Part shown: piece after piece, positions 17,291 through 25,324 of the stretch
How positions within the stretch are numbered: the first letter of the stretch is position 1
Layout of the letters: the number at the start of each line of letters is the position of its first letter
The notes under the pieces: model-generated
What the model was told of the DNA's origin: nothing
Seen by the model: only the letters and a program-made list of their open reading frames with translations
Database searches by the model: none
Position numbers and translations under genes: made by a program
Assembly (NCBI GenBank): GCA_947500135.1
Contig: CANMQX010000006.1
Coordinates: 248,001 to 312,000 of the forward strand
Direction of reading: 5' to 3'
Source of the DNA: an uncultured Paracoccaceae bacterium
GTDB lineage: Bacteria > Pseudomonadota > Alphaproteobacteria > Rhodobacterales > Rhodobacteraceae
Length of the DNA stretch: 64,000 nucleotides

Positions 17291-17770
17291 TCAAAAGGTA
17301 ATCGCCCATGTCTCTTCCACAAGATCAACACCAAAGGAATGAACAGGTTTGGACGCAATGCGGGCAAAGCCATTGCGGCGATAGATACGGCCTGCGGCGG
17401 CGTGGCTTTCATGGGTCCAAAGGGTCATCCTCTGATACCCGGCATTCTTGGCAAATTGCAGGCAAGTATCCAGCAAAGCCTGCGCAACTTCAGTGCCACG
17501 GGCCGAGTCCACCACATAAAAGAGGCGCAGCTTGGCAGTCTGTTCATCAAGGCGCACGCAAAAAATATGCCCAAGGCGGGTCTCACCATCATGCGCGATC
17601 CAGCCAGCCTCATATGCAGGGTCGTGATCAGCCAGAAACGCCGTGACGATCTGATCTACCAGCACCGCAAAACTGTCATCAAACCCTTCAACCCGGGCGT
17701 AATGATCGGCATGCTGGCTGACCAACCAGGCCGCATCACTGGCGGCAAAAGGGCGGATGGCAAATCTCAT
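17291..17770 (-). CDS. GNAT-family N-acetyltransferase
   Basis: This 159-residue protein has the GNAT pattern: R-P-F-A-A-S-D-A-A-W at the start, L-R-L-F-Y-V-V-D-S-A-R-G-T-E-V-A in place of the acetyl-CoA loop (about 82-97), and W-T-H-E-S-H-A-A-A-G-R-I-Y-R-R-N-G-F. In roseobacters this type often resembles the C-terminal domain of MarR-GNAT proteins. The substrate is unknown. The gene ends 44 bases from the tRNA-His gene. Confidence 0.85.
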   Translation of the reverse strand: MRFAIRPFAASDAAWLVSQHADHYARVEGFDDSFAVLVDQIVTAFLADHDPAYEAGWIAHDGETRLGHIFCVRLDEQTAKLRLFYVVDSARGTEVAQALLDTCLQFAKNAGYQRMTLWTHESHAAAGRIYRRNGFARIASKPVHSFGVDLVEETWAITF

Positions 17771-17850
17771 ACACGCAGCTTGCCAACCCGCCCCTTGCCA
17801 TTCAAGCGTTATCGCCTGTAGGACAAAGATAACAGGTCAAGAGGATCGCC

Positions 17851-18042
17851 ATGAGCATCAACAACGAACGCGACATTGAAGCCAATATGCAAATCGGCCC
17901 AACAGATCAGGGCATGGTGCGGATTTTCATTGAGGCCGATGGTTTTGAAATTCCCATGGATTTTGATCCGGGCGAGGCTGACGAAATCGCCGAGGAAATC
18001 CGCGCTGCTGCCATTGCAGCGCGGGCGGTAAAAACCCGATAG
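17851..18042 (+). CDS. Small conserved protein, DUF6324 type
   Basis: This 63-residue acidic protein (M-S-I-N-N-E-R-D-I-E-A-N-M-Q-I-G) matches what I recall as DUF6324, a short protein found across Rhodobacteraceae. An AAGAGG ribosome site precedes the ATG. There are no cysteines, signal peptide or membrane segment. Function is unknown. Confidence 0.75.
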   Translation: MSINNERDIEANMQIGPTDQGMVRIFIEADGFEIPMDFDPGEADEIAEEIRAAAIAARAVKTR

Positions 18043-18048
18043 GACCGC

Positions 18049-18118
18049 AAAAACTTTTACAAAAAGTTTTTCCAAAATCCTGGCTCAGGATTTTTTACAA
18101 ATCCTTTTAAAGGATTTG
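18049..18118. repeat. Three hairpins at a convergent gene junction (array locus B)
   Basis: Three perfect inverted repeats follow one another between DUF6324 and mmcB: AAAAACTTTT-ACA-AAAAGTTTTT (18049-18071), AAAATCCTG-GCT-CAGGATTTT (18074-18094) and CAAATCCTT-TTA-AAGGATTTG (18098-18118). The last two are 21-bp units with 9-bp arms and 3-base loops, spaced 3 bases apart. Confidence 0.85.
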
Positions 18119-18123
18119 CCCAC

Positions 18124-18588
18124 TCAATAAAAACTTTCAGGAAGGTGCCCGGGGTCACGCGCGACCTGAGCCCTGATAGCAGCATGGCGGGCAAACTTCT
18201 GCACCATAACCTTACGGCGTGCAGGCGCCAGTTTCGCCTCCCGTCCCATACGGATGATCTCGGCGTCATAACTATCCGCCAACATCAGACCCGTATCATC
18301 CGGCAATAGCTCCGTCGGAAAGTCATTATCAACAGCCCAGAAGAACCGATCACCCCATTCCAGATAGCCCTGCCATTTATGATCTGCCTGAAAATCCGCA
18401 CGGCTGGATTTGCATTCGATAATCCAGATCTCGCCCTTGGGGCCAAGCGCCATGACATCAACACGCAGTCCCGATGTCGGCACCAGTTCCTCGACACTGA
18501 CAAAATCGTGGCTGCGTAAATGCCGGCACACGCCACGGGCCAGCAATTGGCCGGGCATCAAACTGGGTTGGGTCAGGTTATCTGGCAT
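18124..18588 (-). CDS. mmcB: MmcB-family DNA repair protein
   Basis: This 154-residue protein has the PD-(D/E)xK-like nuclease pattern: L-R-V-D-V-M-A-L, then I-W-I-I-E-C-K-S-S-R-A-D-F, giving Asp, Glu and Lys. MmcB was named in Caulobacter as an SOS-induced protein linked to mitomycin C tolerance. I chose the ATG at 18588 because an alphaproteobacterial SOS box sits 12 bases ahead; starts at 18600 or 18624 would touch or include the box. The gene stands alone. Confidence 0.85.
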   Translation of the reverse strand: MPDNLTQPSLMPGQLLARGVCRHLRSHDFVSVEELVPTSGLRVDVMALGPKGEIWIIECKSSRADFQADHKWQGYLEWGDRFFWAVDNDFPTELLPDDTGLMLADSYDAEIIRMGREAKLAPARRKVMVQKFARHAAIRAQVARDPGHLPESFY

Positions 18589-18600
18589 GCGCAACACCAT

Positions 18601-18615
18601 GAACAATAGGTGAAC
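18601..18615 (-). promoter_or_regulatory. LexA/SOS box upstream of mmcB
   Basis: On the minus strand the site reads GTTC-ACCTATT-GTTC, an exact GTTC-N7-GTTC direct repeat. This is the LexA operator pattern described for alphaproteobacteria including Rhodobacter. It lies directly upstream of mmcB and predicts LexA repression of that gene. Confidence 0.85.
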
Positions 18616-18624
18616 AAAAATCAA

Positions 18625-18969
18625 TTCTGAATTTTGATGGTAGCTGCTCGGCGCACAAGAGTATGCCTCACCCTATCACGCAAAGAATCGCCTATACACA
18701 TTACGGTAGTAAAAAAGGTCGCCACCAGACACCGCCTGAAAGCTGCCTAAGCCATTGAAAAACCGGCTGTTCACCTTCAATTCGGCCGATTTTCCTTACT
18801 TATCAATGCATAAGCGGATTTTCGCCAATCACCCGTTCATCGAAACCGTCCAACAATGTGACGCGAATGGGGCGATTTACGTAAGGACACAGGGCGCAAA
18901 ACCACGCCGGGGTCATGTTTTCGTCTGGTTTCACTGTCAGAAAGAATGGCAAGAAGTGAGGAGAGTACC
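18625..18969. other. Intergenic stretch, no supported gene
   Basis: This region lies between the mmcB promoter and a 48-codon ORF. An 85-codon frame at 18755-19012 crosses it, but it has no clear ribosome site, unremarkable composition and overlaps the better-supported small ORF. It may hold the promoter of that ORF. I see no tRNA, repeat or recognisable RNA here. Confidence 0.5.
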
Positions 18970-19116
18970 ATGTCAGTTTTTGCCGATATCACCTTTTTTG
19001 AAGTTTGCATGACACTGCTAACTGTCGGATTGGTCGAACGCGCTCTGCTTGCTTACGCACCGCTTGAGATGGTTGGGCCAAATGGCTGGCTGATCAAGTC
19101 TGATATCGAAGAATAA
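18970..19116 (+). CDS. Small hypothetical protein (48 aa)
   Basis: An ATG at 18970 is preceded by a good ribosome site (GAGGAG, about 6 bases upstream) and opens a 48-residue frame. It has a mildly hydrophobic segment (M-T-L-L-T-V-G-L-V-E-R-A-L-L-A-Y) followed by N-G-W-L-I-K-S-D-I-E-E. I do not recognise it. The hydrophobic part is too broken by a Glu/Arg pair to be a confident membrane helix. The region around is poor in genes. Confidence 0.4.
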   Translation: MSVFADITFFEVCMTLLTVGLVERALLAYAPLEMVGPNGWLIKSDIEE

Positions 19117-19895
19117 GCAACAGACATCTTGTTCTGCACCGCATTGCCCCCTAGGTGTATTCACGGCGGGTCTCTGCGCTTCTCGTAACTCAAAGGTACA
19201 AATCCAGTGGCCTTAAGCAAATCCGAGGGAGCTGGCTCTGTTCGGATCCTGGTCTGATTACCTGGCGCCCACCTGTATACACAGGTCCTCGGGGTTAGAT
19301 ACCTTCACGGCCGTTGCGGTACCCGCCACCTTCACTTGTCGTTTTGGGTCAGTGCCTTGACCACAGGCAGGACCTGCGCGATCCGCAACTTCCATGTCGG
19401 TGCCGCGTCGCCTTGGTCTTCCTGAGACATCGTCAGGTCTTCATCATCTTCGAGCCCCACAAGAACATCATTCTTGCAACTCAAATCCTCGGCCTTCAGG
19501 CTAAGGCTATCAGGGTCAATTGGTTCAAACCGGTCTTTCAGCATAACAAAACCTGCGTCCTTATCGAGCGTGATACGCCTACACCGCGCATGGCACCTGC
19601 TATTCAGGCTGGCCTGAAGCAAAATCGAAAACCGTTTTCCGATCAATTTGCCAGGCAATCGACCAATTCGCGCGGGAATCAGCGATGTCTTGCCCAATAG
19701 TTAACAAATACATTGCGGCGTCGGAATGACCTCACAGTGACGCTTTTCCCAATCGTTGCCCCAGAACGACAAATTGATGCCCCATTCCGCATAGCCCCTT
19801 CAAATCTTCGCTATTGTCCGCAAATCACAAACAAATGCTTTGAATTTGCCGTCCAACCGGTCAGTTTGCTCCCATCAAAAATGGGGAGAGACCGA
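19117..19895. other. Poorly coding stretch with a small stem-loop
   Basis: Between the 48-codon ORF and the cyclase gene no gene is strongly supported. The part 19117-19331 contains a hairpin ACCTGT-ATAC-ACAGGT and CT/GG-rich segments, which could belong to a structured RNA, but I could not match it to 6S, SRP or tmRNA. The part 19332-19697 has a doubtful minus-strand ORF listed separately. The remainder (19698-19895) is likely promoter DNA for the cyclase. Confidence 0.4.
19332..19697 (-). CDS. Doubtful hypothetical protein (121 aa)
   Basis: The minus-strand frame encodes a basic N-terminal third and a markedly acidic remainder (for example L-E-D-D-E-D-L-T-M-S-Q-E-D). The opposite strand has an equally long frame, so coding is uncertain. 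I prefer the minus strand because its composition is more protein-like. No motif or neighbour supports a function. Confidence 0.3.
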   Translation of the reverse strand: MGKTSLIPARIGRLPGKLIGKRFSILLQASLNSRCHARCRRITLDKDAGFVMLKDRFEPIDPDSLSLKAEDLSCKNDVLVGLEDDEDLTMSQEDQGDAAPTWKLRIAQVLPVVKALTQNDK

Positions 19896-20702
19896 ATGTG
19901 TGATATCTGCGTGATGAATAGTGTGAAGGCTAAGATGCTGTCACGGCGTCAGTTTTTCAAAGGGTCGCTAGCAACAGGAACGGCACTGGGGATTGCCGCT
20001 GCGGCCACCCTTGCCGACGGCCACGGCGCGGTCACTGACATGACCCATACATTGCACCCCAATTTCCCCACCTATTTTGGTGTTCCGGGGTTCGAGATGG
20101 AAATGACCGCCACATTTGCAACCGATGGGTTCAACAATAATCGCCTGATGATTGTTGAACATACGGGCACGCATATCGACGCGCCGTTGCATTTCTCGGC
20201 TGATGGTGCCGCGGTTGACGAAATCCCGGTGTCGCAGCTGATTGCACCGCTTTGCGTCATCGACATCGCCGCTCGCGCGGCAGAGGATGCCGATACCCAA
20301 GTCACACCTGATGATCTGCGCACCTGGATCGCCGATCATGGCGATATCCCTGATGGGGCCTGTGTGGCCATGCATTCAGGCTGGGCAGGCAAGGTCGATA
20401 GCGAGGGTTTCCGCAACTTCGACGGAACGGCGCAACATTTCCCCGGTTTCCATATCGAAGCAACCCAGATGCTGCTTGAACAAACGGGTGCTGCCTCGAT
20501 CGCTGTTGATACATTGTCATTGGATCACGGAATTTCTGCTGATTTCGCAACGCATTACGCGTGGCTTCCCACAGGCCGCTTCGGGATCGAATGTCTGGCC
20601 AATCTGGATCAGGTGCCCGCATCAGGTGCGACACTGGTGATCGGCGCGCCAAAACACCAAGGTGGATCTGGCGGGCCAGCACGCATTTTTGCGATGGTCT
20701 AG
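19896..20702 (+). CDS. Tat-exported cyclase-family (kynurenine-formamidase-like) hydrolase
   Basis: This 268-residue protein begins with a twin-arginine signal (S-R-R-Q-F-F-K-G, then a hydrophobic Ala-rich stretch). The mature part has the metal-binding motif H-T-G-T-H-I-D-A-P-L-H-F, typical of the cyclase/kynurenine formamidase fold, and a late S-L-D-H-G. It probably folds with metal in the cytoplasm and acts in the periplasm on an amide or lactone of unknown identity. I start at the ATG at 19896, which follows GGGGAGAG; the frame extends upstream to 19713 without support. Confidence 0.85.
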   Translation: MCDICVMNSVKAKMLSRRQFFKGSLATGTALGIAAAATLADGHGAVTDMTHTLHPNFPTYFGVPGFEMEMTATFATDGFNNNRLMIVEHTGTHIDAPLHFSADGAAVDEIPVSQLIAPLCVIDIAARAAEDADTQVTPDDLRTWIADHGDIPDGACVAMHSGWAGKVDSEGFRNFDGTAQHFPGFHIEATQMLLEQTGAASIAVDTLSLDHGISADFATHYAWLPTGRFGIECLANLDQVPASGATLVIGAPKHQGGSGGPARIFAMV

Positions 20703-21016
20703 ACGCGCCTGTCTGTGGCCCTTGCCGGGGCCGCAGCCGGTACCGGGATCATCATGCCGCCGCGCGGTTCGTCGTCATCATCGTCGGCATTCAACATGAT
20801 GGTCACGGCGAACTGGACGCTGCCAAAGACCGTCCCGTGAAAGAACCACAGCAGGAAAACAGCCAACCAACCGATATCCGATCCCGCAATCAGCGTGCCG
20901 ATACGGGCGATATCAAACCAAAGCAGTCCGGTGACAAAAACAGCTGACAGGCCGAAACCTACCGCGCAGTGGCGCAGATACAGACGCATCAGATCGGGTT
21001 CATTTGATGGTTTCAT
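20699..21016 (-). CDS. Small inner-membrane protein of unknown function
   Basis: This 105-residue protein has two predicted membrane helices (about residues 17-35 and 46-72) and an Asp-rich then Pro/Ala-rich cytosolic tail (N-A-D-D-D-D-D-E-P). The 3-prime end overlaps the convergent cyclase gene by 4 bases. It lies downstream of nusB on the same strand, 54 bases away, and may share its transcript. No family was recognised with confidence. Confidence 0.7.
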   Translation of the reverse strand: MKPSNEPDLMRLYLRHCAVGFGLSAVFVTGLLWFDIARIGTLIAGSDIGWLAVFLLWFFHGTVFGSVQFAVTIMLNADDDDDEPRGGMMIPVPAAAPARATDRRV

Positions 21017-21070
21017 CGGTTTACCCCTCTATCATTATTATAGCGCGAAAGGCTGCGACAGCCAATGCGG

Positions 21071-21538
21071 TTAAAACGCCTCTGGCCGTGCTTCGCGCGC
21101 CATATGGTCCAACACGGCGTTCACGAATTTCGGCTCGTTGCCATCGCTCGAAAATGCCTCGGCCACGCTGACAAATTCGCTGATCACCACTTTGGGCGGC
21201 GTTTGCTTATCAATCAGCTCCGCACCTGCGGCCCGAAACAGGGCACGCCAAGTCGGATCAATCCGGGCAATCGGCCACTTGGCGACCAGCGCCCGATCCG
21301 TCATCTGATCAATAACCGCCTGTTGATCCACGGCTTTTTCCATCAGCAGACGAAATGTGTCGATATCGCCTTCTGCCATTTCGCCTTCGTCATAGCTGGC
21401 GCCAAAACGATGATCTTCAAACTCTCGGGCAATGGCATCAACCGTCTGACCGGTGGCTTCCATCTGGAACAGCGCCTGCACAGCATAAAGCCGGGCGGCG
21501 GATTTCATCTTGCGGCGCTGGTTGTTCGAAATTGTCAT
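21071..21538 (-). CDS. nusB: Transcription antitermination factor NusB
   Basis: This 155-residue all-alpha protein shows the NusB pattern A-R-L-Y-A-V-Q-A-L-F-Q-M-E (about 14-26), then the C-terminal L-I-D-K-Q-T-P-P-K-V-V-I-S-E-F-V-S-V-A. NusB with NusE binds boxA RNA and supports rRNA transcription. Its start overlaps the ribH stop by 4 bases, the ribH-nusB order common in bacteria. Confidence 0.95.
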   Translation of the reverse strand: MTISNNQRRKMKSAARLYAVQALFQMEATGQTVDAIAREFEDHRFGASYDEGEMAEGDIDTFRLLMEKAVDQQAVIDQMTDRALVAKWPIARIDPTWRALFRAAGAELIDKQTPPKVVISEFVSVAEAFSSDGNEPKFVNAVLDHMAREARPEAF

Positions 21539-22074
21539 GCTGTCGTCTTGCCGTCCGCGTCACCGGCCAGCAGAATTTCCTTGGTAAAGCCGACCCCTTT
21601 GGTCGTGTTGCCCCACTTACGGGCGACCGCGATTAGGTGCAAGGCTGCAGCTGCGGCCCCGCCACCTTTGTTCATCTGGTCAGGGTCGGCACGTACCGCC
21701 GCCTGTTCGTAATTCTCGACCGTCAGGATGCCGTTACCGATACAAAGTCCTTGCAAACCAAGCAGTTGCACAGCCCGGCTGCTATCATTGCAGACCGTGT
21801 CATAATGGGTCGTCTCGCCCCGGATCACACAACCCAGCGCAACATAGCCGTCGAAATTAGACATGCGTTCTGCGATACTGATGGCGGTGGGAATCTCCAG
21901 CGCGCCAGGGACATGCACGACCTCGCTGGTCGCGCCCGCCTTCTCTATCTCGGCCTTTGCACCTGCGATCTGATGGTCGCTGATATCCTTGTAATAGGGC
22001 GAGGCGACGATCAGGATTTTCACCGGTTTTTCAAATTCCGGTAGTGGCATGATGTGATGTGACGGTCCGGCCAT
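21535..22074 (-). CDS. ribH: 6,7-dimethyl-8-ribityllumazine synthase
   Basis: This 179-residue protein catalyses the penultimate riboflavin step, joining the ribityl pyrimidine with dihydroxybutanone phosphate. It shows V-P-G-A-L-E-I-P-T-A (about 55-64), G-C-V-I-R-G-E-T-T-H-Y and a late G-N-G-I-L-T-V. The start overlaps the ribBX stop by one base (TAATG) and the stop overlaps nusB, so the three are tightly coupled. Confidence 0.95.
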   Translation of the reverse strand: MAGPSHHIMPLPEFEKPVKILIVASPYYKDISDHQIAGAKAEIEKAGATSEVVHVPGALEIPTAISIAERMSNFDGYVALGCVIRGETTHYDTVCNDSSRAVQLLGLQGLCIGNGILTVENYEQAAVRADPDQMNKGGGAAAAALHLIAVARKWGNTTKGVGFTKEILLAGDADGKTTA

Positions 22075-23204
22075 TATCCGATCTCCGAGATTTTGCGGGT
22101 ACCCACGATCTCAAGCCCGTAAGCATCCAGCCCCACGACCTTTGGTTGTGGCGAATTCGTCAGAAGCTCCAATTCGTGGATGCCAAGCGAGCTGAGGATC
22201 TGCGCGCCCAACCCGTATTGCCGCAGCGTCTGGGGCGAGGTTTCCTCGTCCGTTTCCAGTTTCATATGTACGTCGCGCAGCAGCACCAGCGCGCCGCGCC
22301 CCTCTTCGGCGATCAGCTTCATCGCATCGCCAAATTCGTCCCGCCGCCCCTTCGGACCCACGCCCACAACATCCAACATCGGATCCATCGCATGCATCCG
22401 CACCAAAACAGGTTCCGGCGTCGAAATATCACCTTTTATCAATGCGATATGTTCTGCCCCTTGGGTTTCATCGGTGTAAATTCGCATCTCCCAATCACCG
22501 CCGAACTCAGACTGGATCGTGCTTGTTTCACGGACACGCACAAGGTTGTCGTGACGGCGCCTGTAGGCGATCAAATCGCTGATTGTCCCGATCTTCAGAC
22601 CGTGCAACTGGGCGAAGGCGATCAGGTCAGGCAGGCGCGCCATCTCGCCATCTTCCTTCATGATTTCACAGATTACACCGGCAGGGTTCAGCCCCGCAAG
22701 ACGGCTGATATCGGTGGCTGCTTCGGTATGGCCAGCCCGAACCAGCACACCACCGTCACGGGCACGCAGTGGAAAGACATGGCCGGGGGTTGCGATGTCG
22801 GCGGCGCCTTTGCTGGCGTCAATGGCAGTCGCAACAGTCAGCGCACGATCATGCGCCGAAATACCCGTGCTGACGCCCTCGCGCGCCTCAATACTGACGG
22901 TAAAGGCGGTTTCGTGGCGCGATGAATTATGCGAGGCCATCAGCGGCAAGCCCAGCGCATCAATCCGATCACCGGGAAGTGTCAAACAAATCAAACCCCT
23001 GCCATGTTTGGCCATGAAGTTAATGGCATCAGGCGTGGCCATTTGTGCCGGGATCACCAGATCGCCCTCATTCTCGCGATCCTCATGATCGACAAGGATG
23101 AACATGCGGCCATTGCGGGCGTCTTTGATGATGTCTTCGATCTTGCTGATCGCATCGGACCAATCCCGCTCAACCGGGCCGGGGGCTTCGAAATTCTGGT
23201 TCAT
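22074..23204 (-). CDS. ribB: RibBX: DHBP synthase with a degenerate GTP cyclohydrolase II-like domain
   Basis: This 376-residue protein has a complete N-terminal 3,4-dihydroxy-2-butanone-4-phosphate synthase domain (D-H-E-D-R-E-N-E-G-D-L, H-G-R-G-L-I-C-L, R-A-G-H-T-E-A). Its C-terminal half aligns with GTP cyclohydrolase II but lacks all three zinc cysteines (the segment reads R-M-H-A-M-D-P-M-L-D) and the R-x-G-R-G-I-G-L active segment. This is the RibBX form, so GTP cyclohydrolase II activity must come from a gene outside the window. I start at the ATG at 23204, 12 bases inside the frame. Confidence 0.9.
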   Translation of the reverse strand: MNQNFEAPGPVERDWSDAISKIEDIIKDARNGRMFILVDHEDRENEGDLVIPAQMATPDAINFMAKHGRGLICLTLPGDRIDALGLPLMASHNSSRHETAFTVSIEAREGVSTGISAHDRALTVATAIDASKGAADIATPGHVFPLRARDGGVLVRAGHTEAATDISRLAGLNPAGVICEIMKEDGEMARLPDLIAFAQLHGLKIGTISDLIAYRRRHDNLVRVRETSTIQSEFGGDWEMRIYTDETQGAEHIALIKGDISTPEPVLVRMHAMDPMLDVVGVGPKGRRDEFGDAMKLIAEEGRGALVLLRDVHMKLETDEETSPQTLRQYGLGAQILSSLGIHELELLTNSPQPKVVGLDAYGLEIVGTRKISEIG

Positions 23205-23443
23205 ACGCGTCCTCACCGCTTATTCCCTGTGGCAGATAGCCGAGACAGGTGGATTCGGAAAGGGCCGGGCACGCAACGTTCGGTGGGTGCCGGGCATGCG
23301 ATGCGGCGCAAAGGTTAGTCCCCTTGTTTTGCTGAATATCCCGTGTCGGCGCGACGTCGGCCTTGCGTCGGACCTCAATCAGACAAACCGGGGCTTAAGA
23401 AACCGCGCGGTGCAAAGATGAATGCAACGTTGGGATATCGTAA

Positions 23444-23461
23444 GATGGGTCTTGACCCATC
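23444..23461. repeat. CGTAAG-linked hairpin, copy 1
   Basis: GATGGGT-CTTG-ACCCATC forms a 7-bp hairpin directly preceded by CGTAA. It overlaps the stop codon of the minus-strand gene at 23460. A closely similar element (same CGTAAGATGGGT core) sits at 48131, again at a minus-strand stop codon. Confidence 0.65.
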
Positions 23462-24023
23462 ACCCCTGACGAAAAAACTGCGCCTCGTTCAGATAACCGG
23501 CCATCTGCGCCGCCTCCGCCCATTCCCGTTCAAACGCCGTGTCGCCGATCATCACAAACCGGTCGGCGGGCTGGTCCATCTCGACGACAATCTCGCGCAT
23601 CCGATCACGCATATCCGCCCAGCTATCGGCGAACCGCGGCGCGGCAAAGGCACGGTCGATCCCGGGAAGTGTCGCCAGATGGGTGGGCGTCACAGGCCGG
23701 TGCCCCAGCCCGGCCCTGGCCGTGCTGATCAGCGCGTCCAGCTTGGCGGCCCGGTCGGCTGGCATCCCCTGCCCGTCCCGCAGCACATGCAAGGCGTTGC
23801 TGGAAAACATGAAGCCAATCAGATCATGCCCGGTGCTGGCCCTGATCCCGGCATAGGTTCTATACGGCAGGCCCAATTGCGTCGCCCGTTTTACACGCAA
23901 ACGAACAACCTCAACTGGCAAGGTGGGCATCAGGTCCTTGCGGGCCTTGGTCCAGACATGCTTCCGCCAGCTATGGCCCGGCTCAACAACCCGACCTGAA
24001 TTATGTCCGATACCCGCCGTCAT
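23460..24023 (-). CDS. Conserved hypothetical protein in the riboflavin region
   Basis: This 187-residue soluble protein begins M-T-A-G-I-G-H-N-S-G and is rich in Arg and Ala. The middle part contains G-H-D-L-I-G-F-M-F-S-S-N-A-L and R-D-G-Q-G-M-P. I do not recognise a family. There are no cysteines or membrane segments. It stands between ribBX and the divergent reductive-dehalogenase-like gene, with its own start about 130 bases from the latter, so both may share a control region. Confidence 0.65.
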   Translation of the reverse strand: MTAGIGHNSGRVVEPGHSWRKHVWTKARKDLMPTLPVEVVRLRVKRATQLGLPYRTYAGIRASTGHDLIGFMFSSNALHVLRDGQGMPADRAAKLDALISTARAGLGHRPVTPTHLATLPGIDRAFAAPRFADSWADMRDRMREIVVEMDQPADRFVMIGDTAFEREWAEAAQMAGYLNEAQFFRQG

Positions 24024-24154
24024 CTCATCCTCGCCCGTTTTCCTTGATTGTCTATAAGGTTGCGCGCGTTGTTGATCTTGTCAAATGCTGTAACGCCCTT
24101 CGTGTCCGACCCGGAACAATTGCAACAATCGTTAGCCTCCCATAGGGTTTGCAA

Positions 24155-25324
24155 ATGGTCTGGCCACGCAACACCCCACCACAACGCGATGATGATAAAG
24201 CCGCCGGGATCGAGGTGACCGACGACTTCACCCCATTCGCCCAGCGCAACGATATTTTCACCCGCGCCTTTTGGGATGACCGCGTCAAATCAAAACACAC
24301 CGAAAAGTTCTTTGCCTCCTACCGGATGGAGGCCGCGCCTCGCCGGGGTGACGGTTTTTCACAGCGCGACTTTGCCCTGCGCAATGCGGCCTGGCTGGTG
24401 TCGGACATTGTGTCGAACCGCGGTGCTGCGACGGGCATGCGCGAAGGGTTCCAGGCCCCAATCCAACCCGACACCCCTGTCGCCCCCGATGCGATAGAGG
24501 TTGACGACCCCACCAAGATGGCCGCCGAAATCAAACGGGTTGCCACCTTCTTTGGCGCCGACCTTTGCGGCATCACCGATCTGGATGAACGCTGGATCTA
24601 TAGCGCCCGCGTTGATACCCGCGATATGACCGACGCCCCCCACGATCTGCCAGAGGGTCTGCAATCGGTCATCGTGCTGGGGCATGAAATGGCGCAAGAT
24701 CTGGTCGCAACCTATCCGTCGGCTCTGGCCGGTGCCGCAACGGGCCGTGAATATAGCCACGAGGCGGCCATCGTCATGCAGACCGCCGCCTATATTCGCA
24801 ATCTGGGTTACGAGGCTGTGCCGTCAATGAATGACACCGCCCTTGTCATCCCTTACGCGGTCAAGGCTGGTCTGGGCGAATATGCCCGCAACCAGATGGT
24901 GATCACCCCGGAATTTGGGCCGCGCCTGCGGTTTTCCAAGCTATTCACCAATCTGCCCCTGACCCATGACGTTCCAAAGCCAAAAGGGGTGCGCGCCTTT
25001 TGCGATATCTGCACCAAATGTGCCGATGCCTGCCCGGTCAAGGCGCTACCATATGGCCCGCCATCAACCGACACGGCCAATATTTCAGCCATCAAGGGGG
25101 TGCGTAAATGGACCTCTGACGCTGAAAAATGCTTTTCGTTCTGGGCCAAACTGGCCTCTGATTGCGCCATTTGCATGCGCGTCTGCCCGTTCAATCGTGA
25201 TTATACGACATGGCGCAGTCGTCTGTGGCTGAAACTGGCACTTAGCCCGTTACGCATGCTGGCGCTGCGTTTGGCACGGAACCATGGCCAGCGCCGCAAG
25301 CCCGGTGACTGGTGGCAGGGCTAG
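24155..25324 (+). CDS. Reductive-dehalogenase-family corrinoid/iron-sulfur protein (cytosolic)
   Basis: This 389-residue protein carries the RdhA core: A-G-L-G-E-Y-A-R-N-Q-M-V-I-T-P-E-F-G-P and the following F-T-N-L-P-L (about 247-275), then C-D-I-C-T-K-C-A-D-A-C-P and C-A-I-C-M-R-V-C-P for two 4Fe-4S clusters. It has no Tat signal and no fused reductase, unlike respiratory and self-sufficient catabolic dehalogenases. It is too long and differently arranged for QueG. Dehalogenation is only one possible activity. The ATG at 24155 follows AGGG; a TTG lies 6 bases upstream. Its end overlaps the convergent ribE by 4 bases. Confidence 0.8.
   Translation: MVWPRNTPPQRDDDKAAGIEVTDDFTPFAQRNDIFTRAFWDDRVKSKHTEKFFASYRMEAAPRRGDGFSQRDFALRNAAWLVSDIVSNRGAATGMREGFQAPIQPDTPVAPDAIEVDDPTKMAAEIKRVATFFGADLCGITDLDERWIYSARVDTRDMTDAPHDLPEGLQSVIVLGHEMAQDLVATYPSALAGAATGREYSHEAAIVMQTAAYIRNLGYEAVPSMNDTALVIPYAVKAGLGEYARNQMVITPEFGPRLRFSKLFTNLPLTHDVPKPKGVRAFCDICTKCADACPVKALPYGPPSTDTANISAIKGVRKWTSDAEKCFSFWAKLASDCAICMRVCPFNRDYTTWRSRLWLKLALSPLRMLALRLARNHGQRRKPGDWWQG

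Noticed and set aside
17073-17309. Upstream extension of the RluA-family open frame
   Set aside because: It runs through the complete tRNA-His gene on the same strand; the protein similarity begins only at the ATG at 17072.
18755-19012. 85-codon plus-strand frame
   Set aside because: No ribosome site, and it overlaps the better-supported 48-codon ORF in another frame.
19117-19331. 6S, SRP or two-piece tmRNA gene
   Set aside because: No SRP tetraloop segment, no tag peptide codons and no clear 6S bubble could be recognised; left as an unexplained stretch.
23217-23443. FMN riboswitch upstream of ribBX
   Set aside because: I looked for the RFN core (GGGC-rich start, AGCCCGCGA-like segment) on the minus strand and did not find it.
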